Shown piece after piece: positions 23,784 to 34,200 of a stretch of DNA of 64,000 nucleotides (position 1 is its first letter; the number at the start of each line of letters is the position of its first letter). The notes under the pieces were generated by a model. That model saw only the letters and a program-made list of their open reading frames with translations, searched no databases and was not told where the DNA came from. Location of the stretch: positions 6,870,501 to 6,934,500 of the forward strand of contig NC_092573.1 in NCBI RefSeq assembly GCF_037975245.1, given 5' to 3'. The DNA is from Apostichopus japonicus (Eukaryota > Echinodermata > Holothuroidea > Aspidochirotida > Stichopodidae). A program made the position numbers and the translations under genes.

Positions 23784-23820
<37 letters not shown>

Positions 23821-23953
23821 TAAACCGGTTCCGCTTACGTTTTAATAATCACACAAAATCTATTCGTGATAATTTTGCAGGATTCTCCGTTTCCGAAAAT
23901 TTCAATCTTCATAGTCATTCTCTCAAAAATCTACAGTGACAAACGCCGATACA

Positions 23954-24124
23954 GAATTACGACCTTCCTTACCGGTTTCGAACCTCTGGACATAGAATCA
24001 GCGTCCATGCATAGCCTAGTGGTTAGGGTGTCCGCGTACAGAGCCGGAGGCCCGGGTTCGAATCCCGGTGGAGGCTGCAAGTTTTTTCACTGTTCTTGAT
24101 TTTCCAATTCATTATGATTTTCAT
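23954..24124 (+). repeat. tRNA-derived SINE, full-length-like copy
   Basis: An RNA polymerase III A-box-like TAGCCTAGTGGTTAGG (24012) and B-box GGGTTCGAATCCCGG (24055) mark a tRNA-like head. The unrelated tail TTCACTGTTCTTGATTTTCC and ATTTTCAT follows, then AT repeats. A leader (ACGACCTTCCTTACCGGTTT) is shared with the next copy. Confidence 0.85.
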
Positions 24125-24330
24125 TCATATATATTCATTTGCCTTTGTCGTTTACCTTCATTTCATTAACATAAAGTCTGTTCAAAGTATCTCTTTCGAG
24201 ATCCGGCTTTAGGAATCACAAATGATTTTCGAGTTGGTTAGCATCACGTTTGATCTCTAGAGTAAGGCAAAATATGTCACCAAAAACAAAAACTTTATTG
24301 TTCGATACAGGTGACAAAACGCCTACAGAG

Positions 24331-24499
24331 GAATTACGACCTTCCTTACCGGTTTCGAACCTCTGGACATATATACAGTGTCCATAGCCTAGTGGTTAGG
24401 GTGTCCGCGTACAGAGCGGGAGGCATGGGATCGAATCCCGGTGGAGACTGGATTTTTTTTTCACTGCTCTTGATTTTCCAACTCATTACGATTTTCATT
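24331..24499 (+). repeat. tRNA-derived SINE, second copy
   Basis: The same leader, A-box (TAGCCTAGTGGTTAGG) and tail as the copy 380 bp upstream. The B-box has drifted to GGGATCGAATCCCGG. An AT/GT microsatellite follows at 24500-24548. Confidence 0.85.
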
Positions 24500-25641
24500 A
24501 TATATATATATATTATATATATAAATATATGTGTGTGTGTATATATAGAATGGTGCGCATAAGATCACTAACTTTCCATTGTTTTATTCTGCCAGCTGCA
24601 TGAGCAACACGTATTTCAATGTTATATTTCGACACATCATTTATTTTCAGCTTTTCCCTTTCTTGCTTTCAGTTTCCCACATATGGCAGTCGGTTCTATT
24701 CTAATAAGCCCGGTGCGGGTTTTCCGGAACATTTTCTGCCAAAACCAGTTGGATAAGTTGCATATTTAAGCTGATCTACATGCTATATCGTTCGGGAAAA
24801 TGAAAGAAAATATTGCTTTTGTAATATGCATAATTATCCAGGGGCGGATCCAGGGGGGGGCCGACCCGGCCCCGGCCCCCCCTTTTTGGAAATCAGTTGC
24901 GTTTTTTTTTTATGTGGGAGTACTTCAAATTCCTAATAGGCAACTTGGTGAAAGAAAAGCCTAATATTTATCCAGCTGCTCTTCCCGGAAACGCGATCGT
25001 TTTTATTCCAAATTTGAAACTAAGGCAATTATCAGGCCTACGCGACATCGCGTATTAATTAGATACGGCTCAGTACTATAGTGCTGACTATTACTGTCAG
25101 GAAAAATCAATGCACAGTTAGCAAGTATATCATAATTATCTGAATGAAAGGGGGGTGTAGGCGGTTTTACACTATCTAACGCAACGTAGTCGCCAAGAAC
25201 CTGAAGTATTTTTAATTAAGGGAGGGCCCGAGGAACATGAACTTATAGCATGCTCCTCGTGGTGAAACATAATTGCACCTATTACGTTAATTGAGTGTAC
25301 TGTTAATAGTAGGAGAGACTAGTGTAGGTTCTTATGACCAACTAGACCGGTTTCTGCTCTCAAACTTTATAGGAGGAGCTTCATCAGTAGTAGCCTTTGA
25401 ATATGTCATATTCGGCCTGGGCGTCTCGTTCTCAAAATGCATCTATTTTCTGTGCACGAGTTTTTATGGACTCATAGTGCAGCTATAAGAGCATCTAAAA
25501 GAGCTTCGTGTGAACCTTGAGAGTCAGCTGATTCTTCGTTAGTATGAAACCTTGAGCTAACAAGTAAATCTTTGAGATTTTGGGCCCTTTTGTAGGCTAG
25601 AATCTTTTTTTTTTGGAAACAGTTTGGATAATCGGCGCTTG

Positions 25642-26497
25642 CAGGAGCGTACCGAGCGGGGGGGGGGGGTGGGTCGCTGTCGGCAAATTTTGGGTCTGTC
25701 GGCAAAAGGAGAAAAGGTGAAGAGAGCGGAAGGGGAAGAAAGAAGGAAAGCTGAATAGAGAAAAGGAGAACGGGAGCTTCTTTATCGGTTATTTCGATTT
25801 TCCAGTTCTTCATCTGATAAACTCATTCACCAATCCAATCACCCGACGACTGCAAGTTAAAAACCTCTCGGCAAATAACTGATAATGTCACGGCCGTCAG
25901 TATAGCTACTGTAGCCAGGCTCAGCTAGACGAGTGCCAGAATCGCCGGCAACTCAGTGAAAGAAATGGAATTAAAGGCTTCCGTTTAGGCCGCAGCCCGT
26001 GAGTCGTGCTATCGTGTGACGTGTTGTTATTATCCTCTGTTCAGAATGACGTCATCGCAGATGTCATTCGTTCTCCATGGAAAACTTAAGGACACGGCTC
26101 ACGAATTGTACACAATTTTTAACGTTTCTCGCTTGTATATCAATGAATGTTGTTATTTCTCATTACCGGAAAGTTTTCTGAACATTTTCATCACGAAGTT
26201 TCACTATTTCAGCGATCGGTGAAAGAGAAAACACAGTTCGATAATTGGTCCCAATTAATTCTTCTGCCGACTGCCATAAAAATAATATCGAAATGGAAAT
26301 TCTACGGTGCCAAATTTGACTTAAAATATGCACCAGATTGCATCTAGGGACGTTTCAAAACTAAAAATTTTCCAAAGGGGAGGGGGACACCCCCTCCCCT
26401 TAGACCCCTCCCCCAATTCAGTCACATCTTCCAGATCCGTCGGCAAATCAGTTCCTCCACCCCCCCCCCCACAACAACAAACTTCGCTACGCCCCTG
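25642..26497. mobile_element. Short TIR element nested in the Penelope-like element
   Basis: The left end CAGGAGCGTACCGAG and the right end CTTCGCTACGCCCCTG are imperfect inverted repeats (CAGGRGCGTA-CGAAG). The reverse-transcriptase frame breaks on one side and resumes on the other. The flanking octamers match at only five of eight positions, so the target duplication is uncertain. It contains a G/C-run arm with ACCCCCTCCCCTTAGACCCC, like the one at 28.8 kb. Confidence 0.7.
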
Positions 26498-26765
26498 TCC
26501 GCGTGTTGCGAGATTAAGTGCCAATGTTTCAAAAGTTCATTTTTCAAATGCGTGGTTTTGATATGGGGTGTATAGGTAAGCTTGAACACCATTGGTGGTT
26601 CCTTTTGTTTAGGTTTGGTAGTGAGGTATTGCCCACGGTTTTCAAATTTTATGCCTTTCGTGGCTGAGGCAATTTCCTCTTTCTTGTATTTACGGAGTAA
26701 CAGTTTCTCTGTGAACGCATTCTTTTTCTGTAAGAAATCAGTCTCATTGTTACATACGTGCGTAT

Positions 26766-27683
26766 CATGGGCGTCAACAGGTGGGGGACGGGGGGGGGAC
26801 ATGTCCCCCCCCCCCCCACTTTCAAAAGTGGAGGGGATATCATATCATTTGTCCCACCCACTTTTCAGAGTATAGTTATTAAAAAAAAATCACATGCATA
26901 TGCGCGATTTTCTATTTAAGGTCAAGAAATCTGGACTCCCTGGGCCCCTGCTATCTATTACTTGCACCGTCATTTATCTCCCATTCTCCCAATATCCTAA
27001 ATCTGCCCATTTAATTCGTTCGGGGGGGGGGGGGGGAGACCATTCGAAAGTGTATTGAATCTTGCACACATGTTGTTTGTATGGGTTCCAAGGGATTAGG
27101 TAAGCCATACAGGTAGATGGTGATGAGTTACTATGTTAATATCACTACCTCCAGTCCCTTGGACTGGACGGACGAATAGGGGTGTAGGGGTTAAGTAATT
27201 AAGGCTACATGTATTCGCCGGATATGGTAGATCTTTATTGTTGAGTGCCGGCTAGGCGCTACACACGCTCTGCGCGCGGTGCCTTTTTCTGATTATTATT
27301 ATTAAAGTACCTGGGCACATAACAACTGACGTCTCGCACCTACATGCATGTATTATATATACCACTCCACCCATCCCGGAGGTGACGGCGCCACTTTTTC
27401 AATATTTCGTTTGAGATGGACGCTGTGTAATTCGTCTCCCTTGGTGTCAGAACGGCATCTTTCTACCAGTACTTTCTGTCGGAATTTATTTTTGTGAGAC
27501 AAAATTTCTCCTCACAGATCTGGTTCTGATGTAACTAAAAACGACTCAGGAAGGCCGTCTCCTGCGATCTAGGGGGTCTTATGTACCCAAAATTTCCTGC
27601 TACGCTACGCGCCAACCAATGGTGGCGCTCCGCTTAGATAGTATAGTGTCCCCCTCACTTTCTGAAACCTGCTGACGCCCATG
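26766..27683. mobile_element. Non-autonomous hAT-type element nested in the Penelope-like element
   Basis: Inverted ends CATGGGCGTCAACAGG and CCTGCTGACGCCCATG are flanked by a perfect 8-bp duplication, GTGCGTAT (26758-26765 and 27684-27691). It cuts the reverse-transcriptase frame at GEVLRYA. It carries the GGTGGCGCTCCGCTTAGATA motif also found in the 22.7-23.8-kb elements. Confidence 0.9.
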
Positions 27684-28931
27684 GTGCGTATCGTAAGACT
27701 TCCCCTTTAATGAAGCCTTTAAAAGTGGCAAGTGGGTGTGCAGAGTTTCTGTCGAGGTATTGGAAGGTTTCCGTGGGTTTGGTGTAGACTTTGGTGTCTA
27801 ATAACCTATTGGTTTCAAACCTTGGACCTTTGAAGATTTTGAAATCTAGGTATGTTACCTCGGTGTGTATTTCTACCGTAAACTTTAAGAAGCGGTGAAT
27901 TTCATTCAACCTGTTTACTAGTTGTTCAAGTTCCTGAGGTGAACCGTCGTAAAGCAATAGAATTTCATCTCTATAGCGGAGCCATTTTAAGATTTTATTA
28001 TCTGTCGGTAAAATCTGGTTTTCCAGTCTATGAATGACGATATCACAGATTTCCGGAGAGGCTTGGCTACCCATGGCGCAACCGATCTTTTGTAGATAGA
28101 ATTGGTTATTGAACTCGAAACAGTTTCTTGTTAAAATAAGTTCAATTAGTTTGCGCATGGATATGGAAGATATTTTATTTATTCCATATTCGCTTGTTTC
28201 CGCCTTTTCATAGACTTCTTGACATATATCTAATGCCTCCTCTTGGGGAGTATTGGTATACATGGCGACGACATCGAGTGTAGCAAGTACTACTGATTTT
28301 GGTAACGGGTGGCTTCCACAATTTTCAGAATGTGATTTGTGTCTTTCACATAGGTGCTTTGTTTTAATACAATAGGAAGCAAGAAATAGTCCACAAATTC
28401 CGATATTTTTTCGGTCGGTGATCCGTTTCCGCTTATTATCGGGCCCTCCCTTAAAAATACTTCAGGTTCTTGGCGACTACGTTGCGTTAGATAGTGTAAA
28501 ACCGCCTACACCCCCCTTTCATTAATAAGTATATCATAATTATCTCATTGAATATATCTTGTTTTATGTTTTTTCTTGGGGTGAATCTGATGGTGTCATG
28601 ATTTTGGTGCAAAAGAAAAAACGAATCGACGCAATAATAGTGTATCCATTGTACATGCACTGTTGAGCGTTGTTAAATATGTGTCTATCGAGAAAAAACA
28701 TGTGCACAAAAAATCGTGTCTGCAACGTTTCTGGTTTTTCTAGTTTTTAGCGAAATGTTTCACCATTTTGCATCTAAGCACTCACAATTAACCCAAAATT
28801 TCCAAGGGGGAGGGGGACAACCCCTCCCCCTAGACCCCTCCCCCTAGGCTCCTCCCCCAGGACGCAGATCACTAAAGTGCTATCATCGGGATGTCGGCCC
28901 CCCCTTTCTCAAAATCCTGGATCCGCCCCTG

Positions 28932-31108
28932 TTATCTGTATCATACTGCAAATTATTTAAGCGACAATGTTAATTGACTCAAACTCTTCGATGTTATCTC
29001 AACGTCTCAATATTATCTCAGTTAGAACAATTTAAGTCTCAAAGTTTAGGGGGATTTATACTAAATTTAAAACCCTGGTAACAATTTGAAAGCTAAAAGT
29101 TGGATCGACTACTACGGGAATCAAGGGCACTGTTCACCGATGTCTCGGTCATTTGACCGTCACAAAACAATCCATACTACCGATGGTTCTGTTAATTGTT
29201 GGTTCGGTTTCGTAATACTGAAATCTTCGCCAACCCAGTCACTGTGTAATTTTTTATACCTGACCAAGTTTCCTTTCTTGAGGATAATAATCGGAAAAGG
29301 GTTAGTCTATACATGGAGTGGTCACTAAATCCACCTCCTGTACCGTCACCGGTGTTTTCAGCAAATTTATTTAGGGATCTTTGTTTTCTTTTTCTTCTTC
29401 TTTTCCTCTTGCGTACATTTATTTGCGAAACTACGGAGGTTCTAAAGCAGCAAAGCCATCCTGCAACTATATAAACCATCAGACATCGTCTGGCCACTCA
29501 TCCACCATCAGTATTCACAACATTAGAGACCCTCCTACAATAGGGTCTCTACACAAACATGGATGAAGTATGCCCTCAATCAATCGTTCACTTATTACTA
29601 TAGGAATCCTATTGACCCACGTTCTTACGCATTGTATAAAAGCCAATTGTAAAGTTTGTATGAGACGTGGTTGAGAATGGTTACGACGGTACGTATTTAT
29701 TAATTCCGTGCAAGTACTTTTCTCAACGGTTAACCTTCACTTCGGTCAATTTGTAGTCCGACACAGTGTGCTTTAGCAGAACCGCTGATTTCTTAGAACG
29801 GTCTACTAGTTTGTTCATGGCAAGTTCATTTGGTGTAAAAGTTAGCCATGCGTGATATCGCGAGGAAATAGGGGATCGATTGTTAGAAGCCAACATTCCC
29901 GACTACAACAACTTACAAGTACAAGTACAATCTAACAGACTGACACGGTATTATTAGGTCAGTGCAAATTACATGCAGACTTGCATGCTACGTGGAATGT
30001 AAGTTGGTATCAGACTGGGCAACAGTGTAAACACAGTCACATTGGTCTTTGACCAAGCTTGACTTTAAGCTGATTACAGAAAATGGGTAATGGATTGATC
30101 CTCGTCATGCTCGATCCAACAGCGTTATGGATGTAAGGTAAACAAGAGATACGTTAAGCAATTGCAGTGGAAATTCGTCTTGTTGCAGTTCTAACAGGAA
30201 ACAGGCCTAGGCTAACAAGTTATACCAAGATAGACATAGTATAGGGTCTTGTTTTATCAGATTAGACTAGGTCAGGTTCTCAGGTAGCCTAATTACTACA
30301 CTGCTGTATTGTATTCTTACATACGGGGTACATTAAAAAGAAACGTTAGACAACTTATATTAAGCTTCAAACCCAGTTTAGCCCATGGATTTGTAGTTAA
30401 AATTAATGTGCACGATCTGTATTCTCTAGTGTATGCTCAAAAATTCAATACTAATTACTTGCAGAGAGGAGACACAAACCATACCAAAATTATTGGTCTA
30501 TGTGATAGTGTCATGAACAATTTCAATATTAGACAATTTCTGAAATGTGATGTCACGTCCATTTCAAGGTCATGTGAGGTCAATAATTAAGGCATTGAAA
30601 TTCACAAAAATAATTCTTCTCAATTGTTCATAAGAGTAGAGCTCCATATGTTGAGTTTCCTTATACAGATTATACAGATGAGTAGATTCTGTACAGGTAT
30701 TTTGGACATTCTCCCCGCACTCCTACCCCTTTGTTGTTATGTAATTGTTCGAAATTATGTAAACATTCCTTTTGTTTTGGTTAAGCTCTTTGAGAATGCT
30801 GGTATTGGTGGAAGACATATTAATTGATATACAAGTTTGTATGAATTTTGAGGCAAAAATAACTATAGGTATGACAGCAAAACTTAGCATAATAAAAAAG
30901 TTATGTATATATAATTTGTATTATTTTAATTTCCATTGGACCAAAGTTCCAGGAGTGTGAAGATCTAATTAATTTAAAAAATTTAAAAAATAATAGATCA
31001 GAATTAAGTATGCCATTTGTGCTCACAGTCATGTACAGTACTATATATGTTCTTTGTTTGTAGCCAGTCACATATTTACTTGATGTCTCATTTTGTTCAT
31101 GATTGCAG
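28932..31108. other. Intergenic or 5' flank of the sulfotransferase gene, no coding exon seen
   Basis: The sequence is AT-rich without a convincing coding exon on either strand. A promoter and first non-coding exon for the sulfotransferase may lie here, but I could not place them. Confidence 0.5.
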
Positions 31109-31113
31109 GGAAC

Positions 31114-31170
31114 ATGATCAACTTGCTCAGATCCTGTAATTGTTACAACAGTGCAATAAGCCCATCATGA
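31114..31170 (+). promoter_or_regulatory. Upstream ORF overlapping the sulfotransferase start (ATGA)
   Basis: An 18-codon ORF begins at 31114 in the presumed 5'UTR exon. Its TGA stop (31168-31170) overlaps the main ATG (31167-31169) as ATGA. This layout is known to allow stop-and-restart translation; its use here is inference. Confidence 0.5.
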
Positions 31171-31263
31171 GGTTAATCACAGCTCGTAAAGTGTTTCTGC
31201 TGGTCATTGGTCTTTATCTCCTGGCATGTGGTCTCCTTCTTAGACGATCCAAAGTAGCAAGTG
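31167..31263 (+). CDS. Sulfotransferase coding exon 1 (membrane anchor)
   Basis: Residues 1-32 plus one base. MRLITARK is followed by a hydrophobic 17-mer and then LRRSKVAS. The donor is GTG/GTAAGAG. The non-coding part probably starts at 31109, after the acceptor GATTGCAG. Confidence 0.85.
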
Positions 31264-34200
31264 GTAAGAGAATTGACAGGACCATCTTAATTGGTTAAAT
31301 CATGTGGTTATAAGGTTAACTTAAATAATGTGGTAGATTTAACCATCATGCTGCTGCATCAACATGGTCAGAAAGAGGTAGTCCGGCCATTGAAGTTAAC
31401 AACTTTACCCAAAATTCAGTTTCGGTTCCATTCTTGTCACATCCACATTGAGTGTTTAGAAACTTGTGATTTACAAAATATGGAAAAACAAAATTTTAAT
31501 TTGTAAGAAGAAAGTTGCACTAGTTTTGTAGAGCTTGTTGTAAAGAAATAAATAACTCTATGCAATCAGGTGTACAGTCATAATGTAACAGGTGTAGGTA
31601 GAAAATCTATGTAAAGTAAGTTTTTTTAACATAAATCTATGCAACCAAACATAATTCACACGCTATGATACACAACAGTGAATTTGAAACATTTAAACAT
31701 TTGAGTCTCTACCACCGGAAATTCCTTTAAGTTTAGTTTGAGAGTCGATAGGACTGTAAACTAACATTCCATGCTGAATTTGAAAGAACACTTGCATCAT
31801 CTTCTTAGCAGATTAAACTGTAGTACATTGCACAAGTGATAGAATACACAGAGTCTACGCAGTTTAAGCTTAAGTATTTTGCATAAGTGATAGAGTACAC
31901 AGCAAATATACACATTCTAAACTGCAATACATATAAGTGATAGAATACAGAGATACATACCACCCTGAGAAGATTCTTTTTACTTAATTTCAGGTAAGTT
32001 GGTTTCTTTGTATGGATAGTTGATATTACCATTATTACTGATACTGTGGAACTGTCAAAGGTATAATGATGGTGTTGAAACAGATGCTATGATTTGCTTT
32101 TAATAACATTTTCCATGCTGTTTTATATGGAAATTTCATATAAATATAGGTGATAAACTGATAATTTTGACTAGCCAAGTTTCATTTCAGAAAGTGGTTT
32201 CCAAAATTTAAAAAAAATTCTTGTAGTTATTACAGTAACTGTGTTTGGGATGTTTCTATGCAAATGTCCAGGTGACAAAATTGAGGATTGTATCAAGCTC
32301 TTTAATTACTTTAAGACTAATTAACTTTCATTTGATATGAAAAATCAATTTGTAATTTTACTTTTTACTAACACTTGGTAGGTGTGGAGTAATTGGCAAC
32401 CAATCAAACAGCTGCTTCAACAAAACATTAAAAAATATGGTTTAATAGAGGAACATGCAACAACATTTAATTGGAATGATTTTACATTCTCCCAGTTTAC
32501 TGTATTTATATACTGTATATACCTAAACTAATGTGTCTAGTCGGCCTGTACTCAGATTAACACCATTTATATTGTATGCGCAGCCTATGTAATTGCGTAT
32601 GATTCAGGAGAAGTATATTGCAAATTTTCAAGCTTAGCTGTTAGAATACCAGCATATGTAAGGTTTGCAGTATCGAATAGCATGTTCCGGACTAGTATAG
32701 TACCACCAGATTCCCTGTGGATAGGGATTGTCTGAAAAAGTCCCAAGAACCATACTCATTACTGCATGAAGCTGATGCAGCCTTGAAATGTGCATTAATG
32801 TATAGGAGAAGAGATAAATAAGAATTTGAATATATCAGAACAAGAAGTTTGGGCTTAGTTTGATGTAATTACAACATAAAAAAAATAAAGGCAAAAATAC
32901 TTTGTCCTAGCTTTCGTAACATGCTAGAGACCGAAATTGAGAAATGCATAAAAGAAACTGTTGTCATCGTACAACATCATTGTCTATGATGTAGCACTGC
33001 TGAAAAGCAAGTTGATTCAAAATCAAATAAAATCAGTCTGGTTTGTTATACAGTAGGTTTGCATACGTACGGTATAGCTTTCCTCTGATACAGTATCAGA
33101 GTAAGACATACATGTTCAATGTCTGAAGTTTATGTACAAATGTTTTGTGCTTTTTTTCCGGAAGGTTTTAAAAAATATAGTCTCCTGAAGGTAGAAATGT
33201 TTTAGTTAATGTTTAGTTAATCTTTTAGTTAATGATGCACTCACAAAGTAAACATTTGTATAGGTTTGCATACGGTATAGCTTTCCTCCGATACAGTATC
33301 AGAGTTATACATACATTATCAATGTCTAAAGTTTATGTACAAAGCTTTTATGCTTTTTTCCCGAAGCTTTTACAAAATGTAGTCTCCTGAAGGTAGAAAT
33401 GTTTTGTCGAGATGAGAATCTCTAATCTTTTAGTAAATGATACACCCACAAAGTAAACATTTGTATATTGTAATGTAATTACCACTATCACTAACTATAG
33501 TTGAACCAGTGTGAGTACTGTACTTTACACTGAAGCTGAATTCACTTTCTCGGTTAACATACCAAATAACTGTCTTTCTAACACTGTGAAAACACAAAAC
33601 ACCAGATAGATAGATTAAGGTTGTCCTGTAATTGCAGCATGGCGGGTTAGTTTGCTATGTTAGTGCTCAGACAGCCATCTCTTTATCTACAGTGATCTTG
33701 AAATGTCACAGAAATATAGTCCTCATTATGCTGCATTTATTTCCACGTTTCAGTGTATGGTTCACACTTGATATATTGATTAATGATTTTAGCAATGAAG
33801 ACTGAAATTCTATGCTTAATATTACGTCACAAATGATACTACAACAATAGTACTGTATGTGGCTATAAGAAGCTTGAAGGTCATAAGTTATTGGCGCAGC
33901 GTGCTATAGAAAAGCATAAAGGTCACTCATGCGACCACTTCAACAAGCATTTTACTGCTTTTAACATTCCGACTTGCTGAAAGATTTCATCGTCTAACTG
34001 AACGTTGCCGAATATCTTGGAACTAATTTGGAGGGTCAGATCCTCCCAGAAATTACTTTTGTGAACTTATATTTTTTGCTACTGTAGCTCAAATTTTACG
34101 CCAATACTGATGAAGTAAATAGCCAATTTTGTGATGGGAAAGGCAGACAAATATGTAAATACTTTTGATGTATTGTAGCTTGAAGGTACATATGTAGCAA

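Larger units (their letters stand above)
25472..28440 (-). pseudogene. Penelope-like reverse transcriptase, broken
   Basis: In order on the minus strand: IISGNGSPTEKISEFVDYF at about 28.4 kb, the Penelope block before the RT core; then, after a frame change near 28.3 kb, VVLATLDVVAMYTNTPQEEA, GCAMGSQASPEICD and LRYRDEILLLYDG. The catalytic motif is YRDE where an active element has two Asp, so it is probably dead. LDFKIF and HPLATFKGFIKGEVLRY follow. The frame resumes across two insertions with NNETDFLQKKNAFTEKLLL, then FQKKKILAYKRAQNLKDLLV, and stops at 25472. No GIY-YIG endonuclease domain can be read after it, and the N-terminal part is also missing. Confidence 0.85.
25142..28526 (-). mobile_element. 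Penelope-like retroelement, decayed, with inverted terminal repeats and 19-bp target duplication
   Basis: Reverse-transcriptase-like reading frames run on the minus strand from about 28440 to 25472. The ends at 25144-25231 and 28439-28522 are inverted copies of each other, differing by a 4-bp ATTA indel. The whole is flanked by a perfect 19-bp direct repeat, AAGTATATCATAATTATCT (25123-25141 and 28527-28545). Inverted terminal repeats and long, variable target duplications are known for Penelope-like elements. Two later insertions (25642-26497 and 26766-27683) cut the frame. Confidence 0.85.
24839..28931. mobile_element. TIR element (CAGGGGCGGATCCAGG ends) split by a Penelope-like insertion
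   Basis: Perfect 16-bp inverted ends are followed on both sides by a G-run and GGCCGAC. TTATC lies on both sides, a possible 5-bp duplication. The hosted Penelope-like element occupies 25142-28526, so the element itself is only about 0.7 kb and carries no transposase. The CAG...CTG ends resemble hAT, but the short duplication leaves the superfamily open. Confidence 0.75.

Noticed and set aside
24010-24077. tRNA gene
   Set aside because: The A- and B-boxes are good, but the fixed non-tRNA tail shared by three copies shows a SINE.
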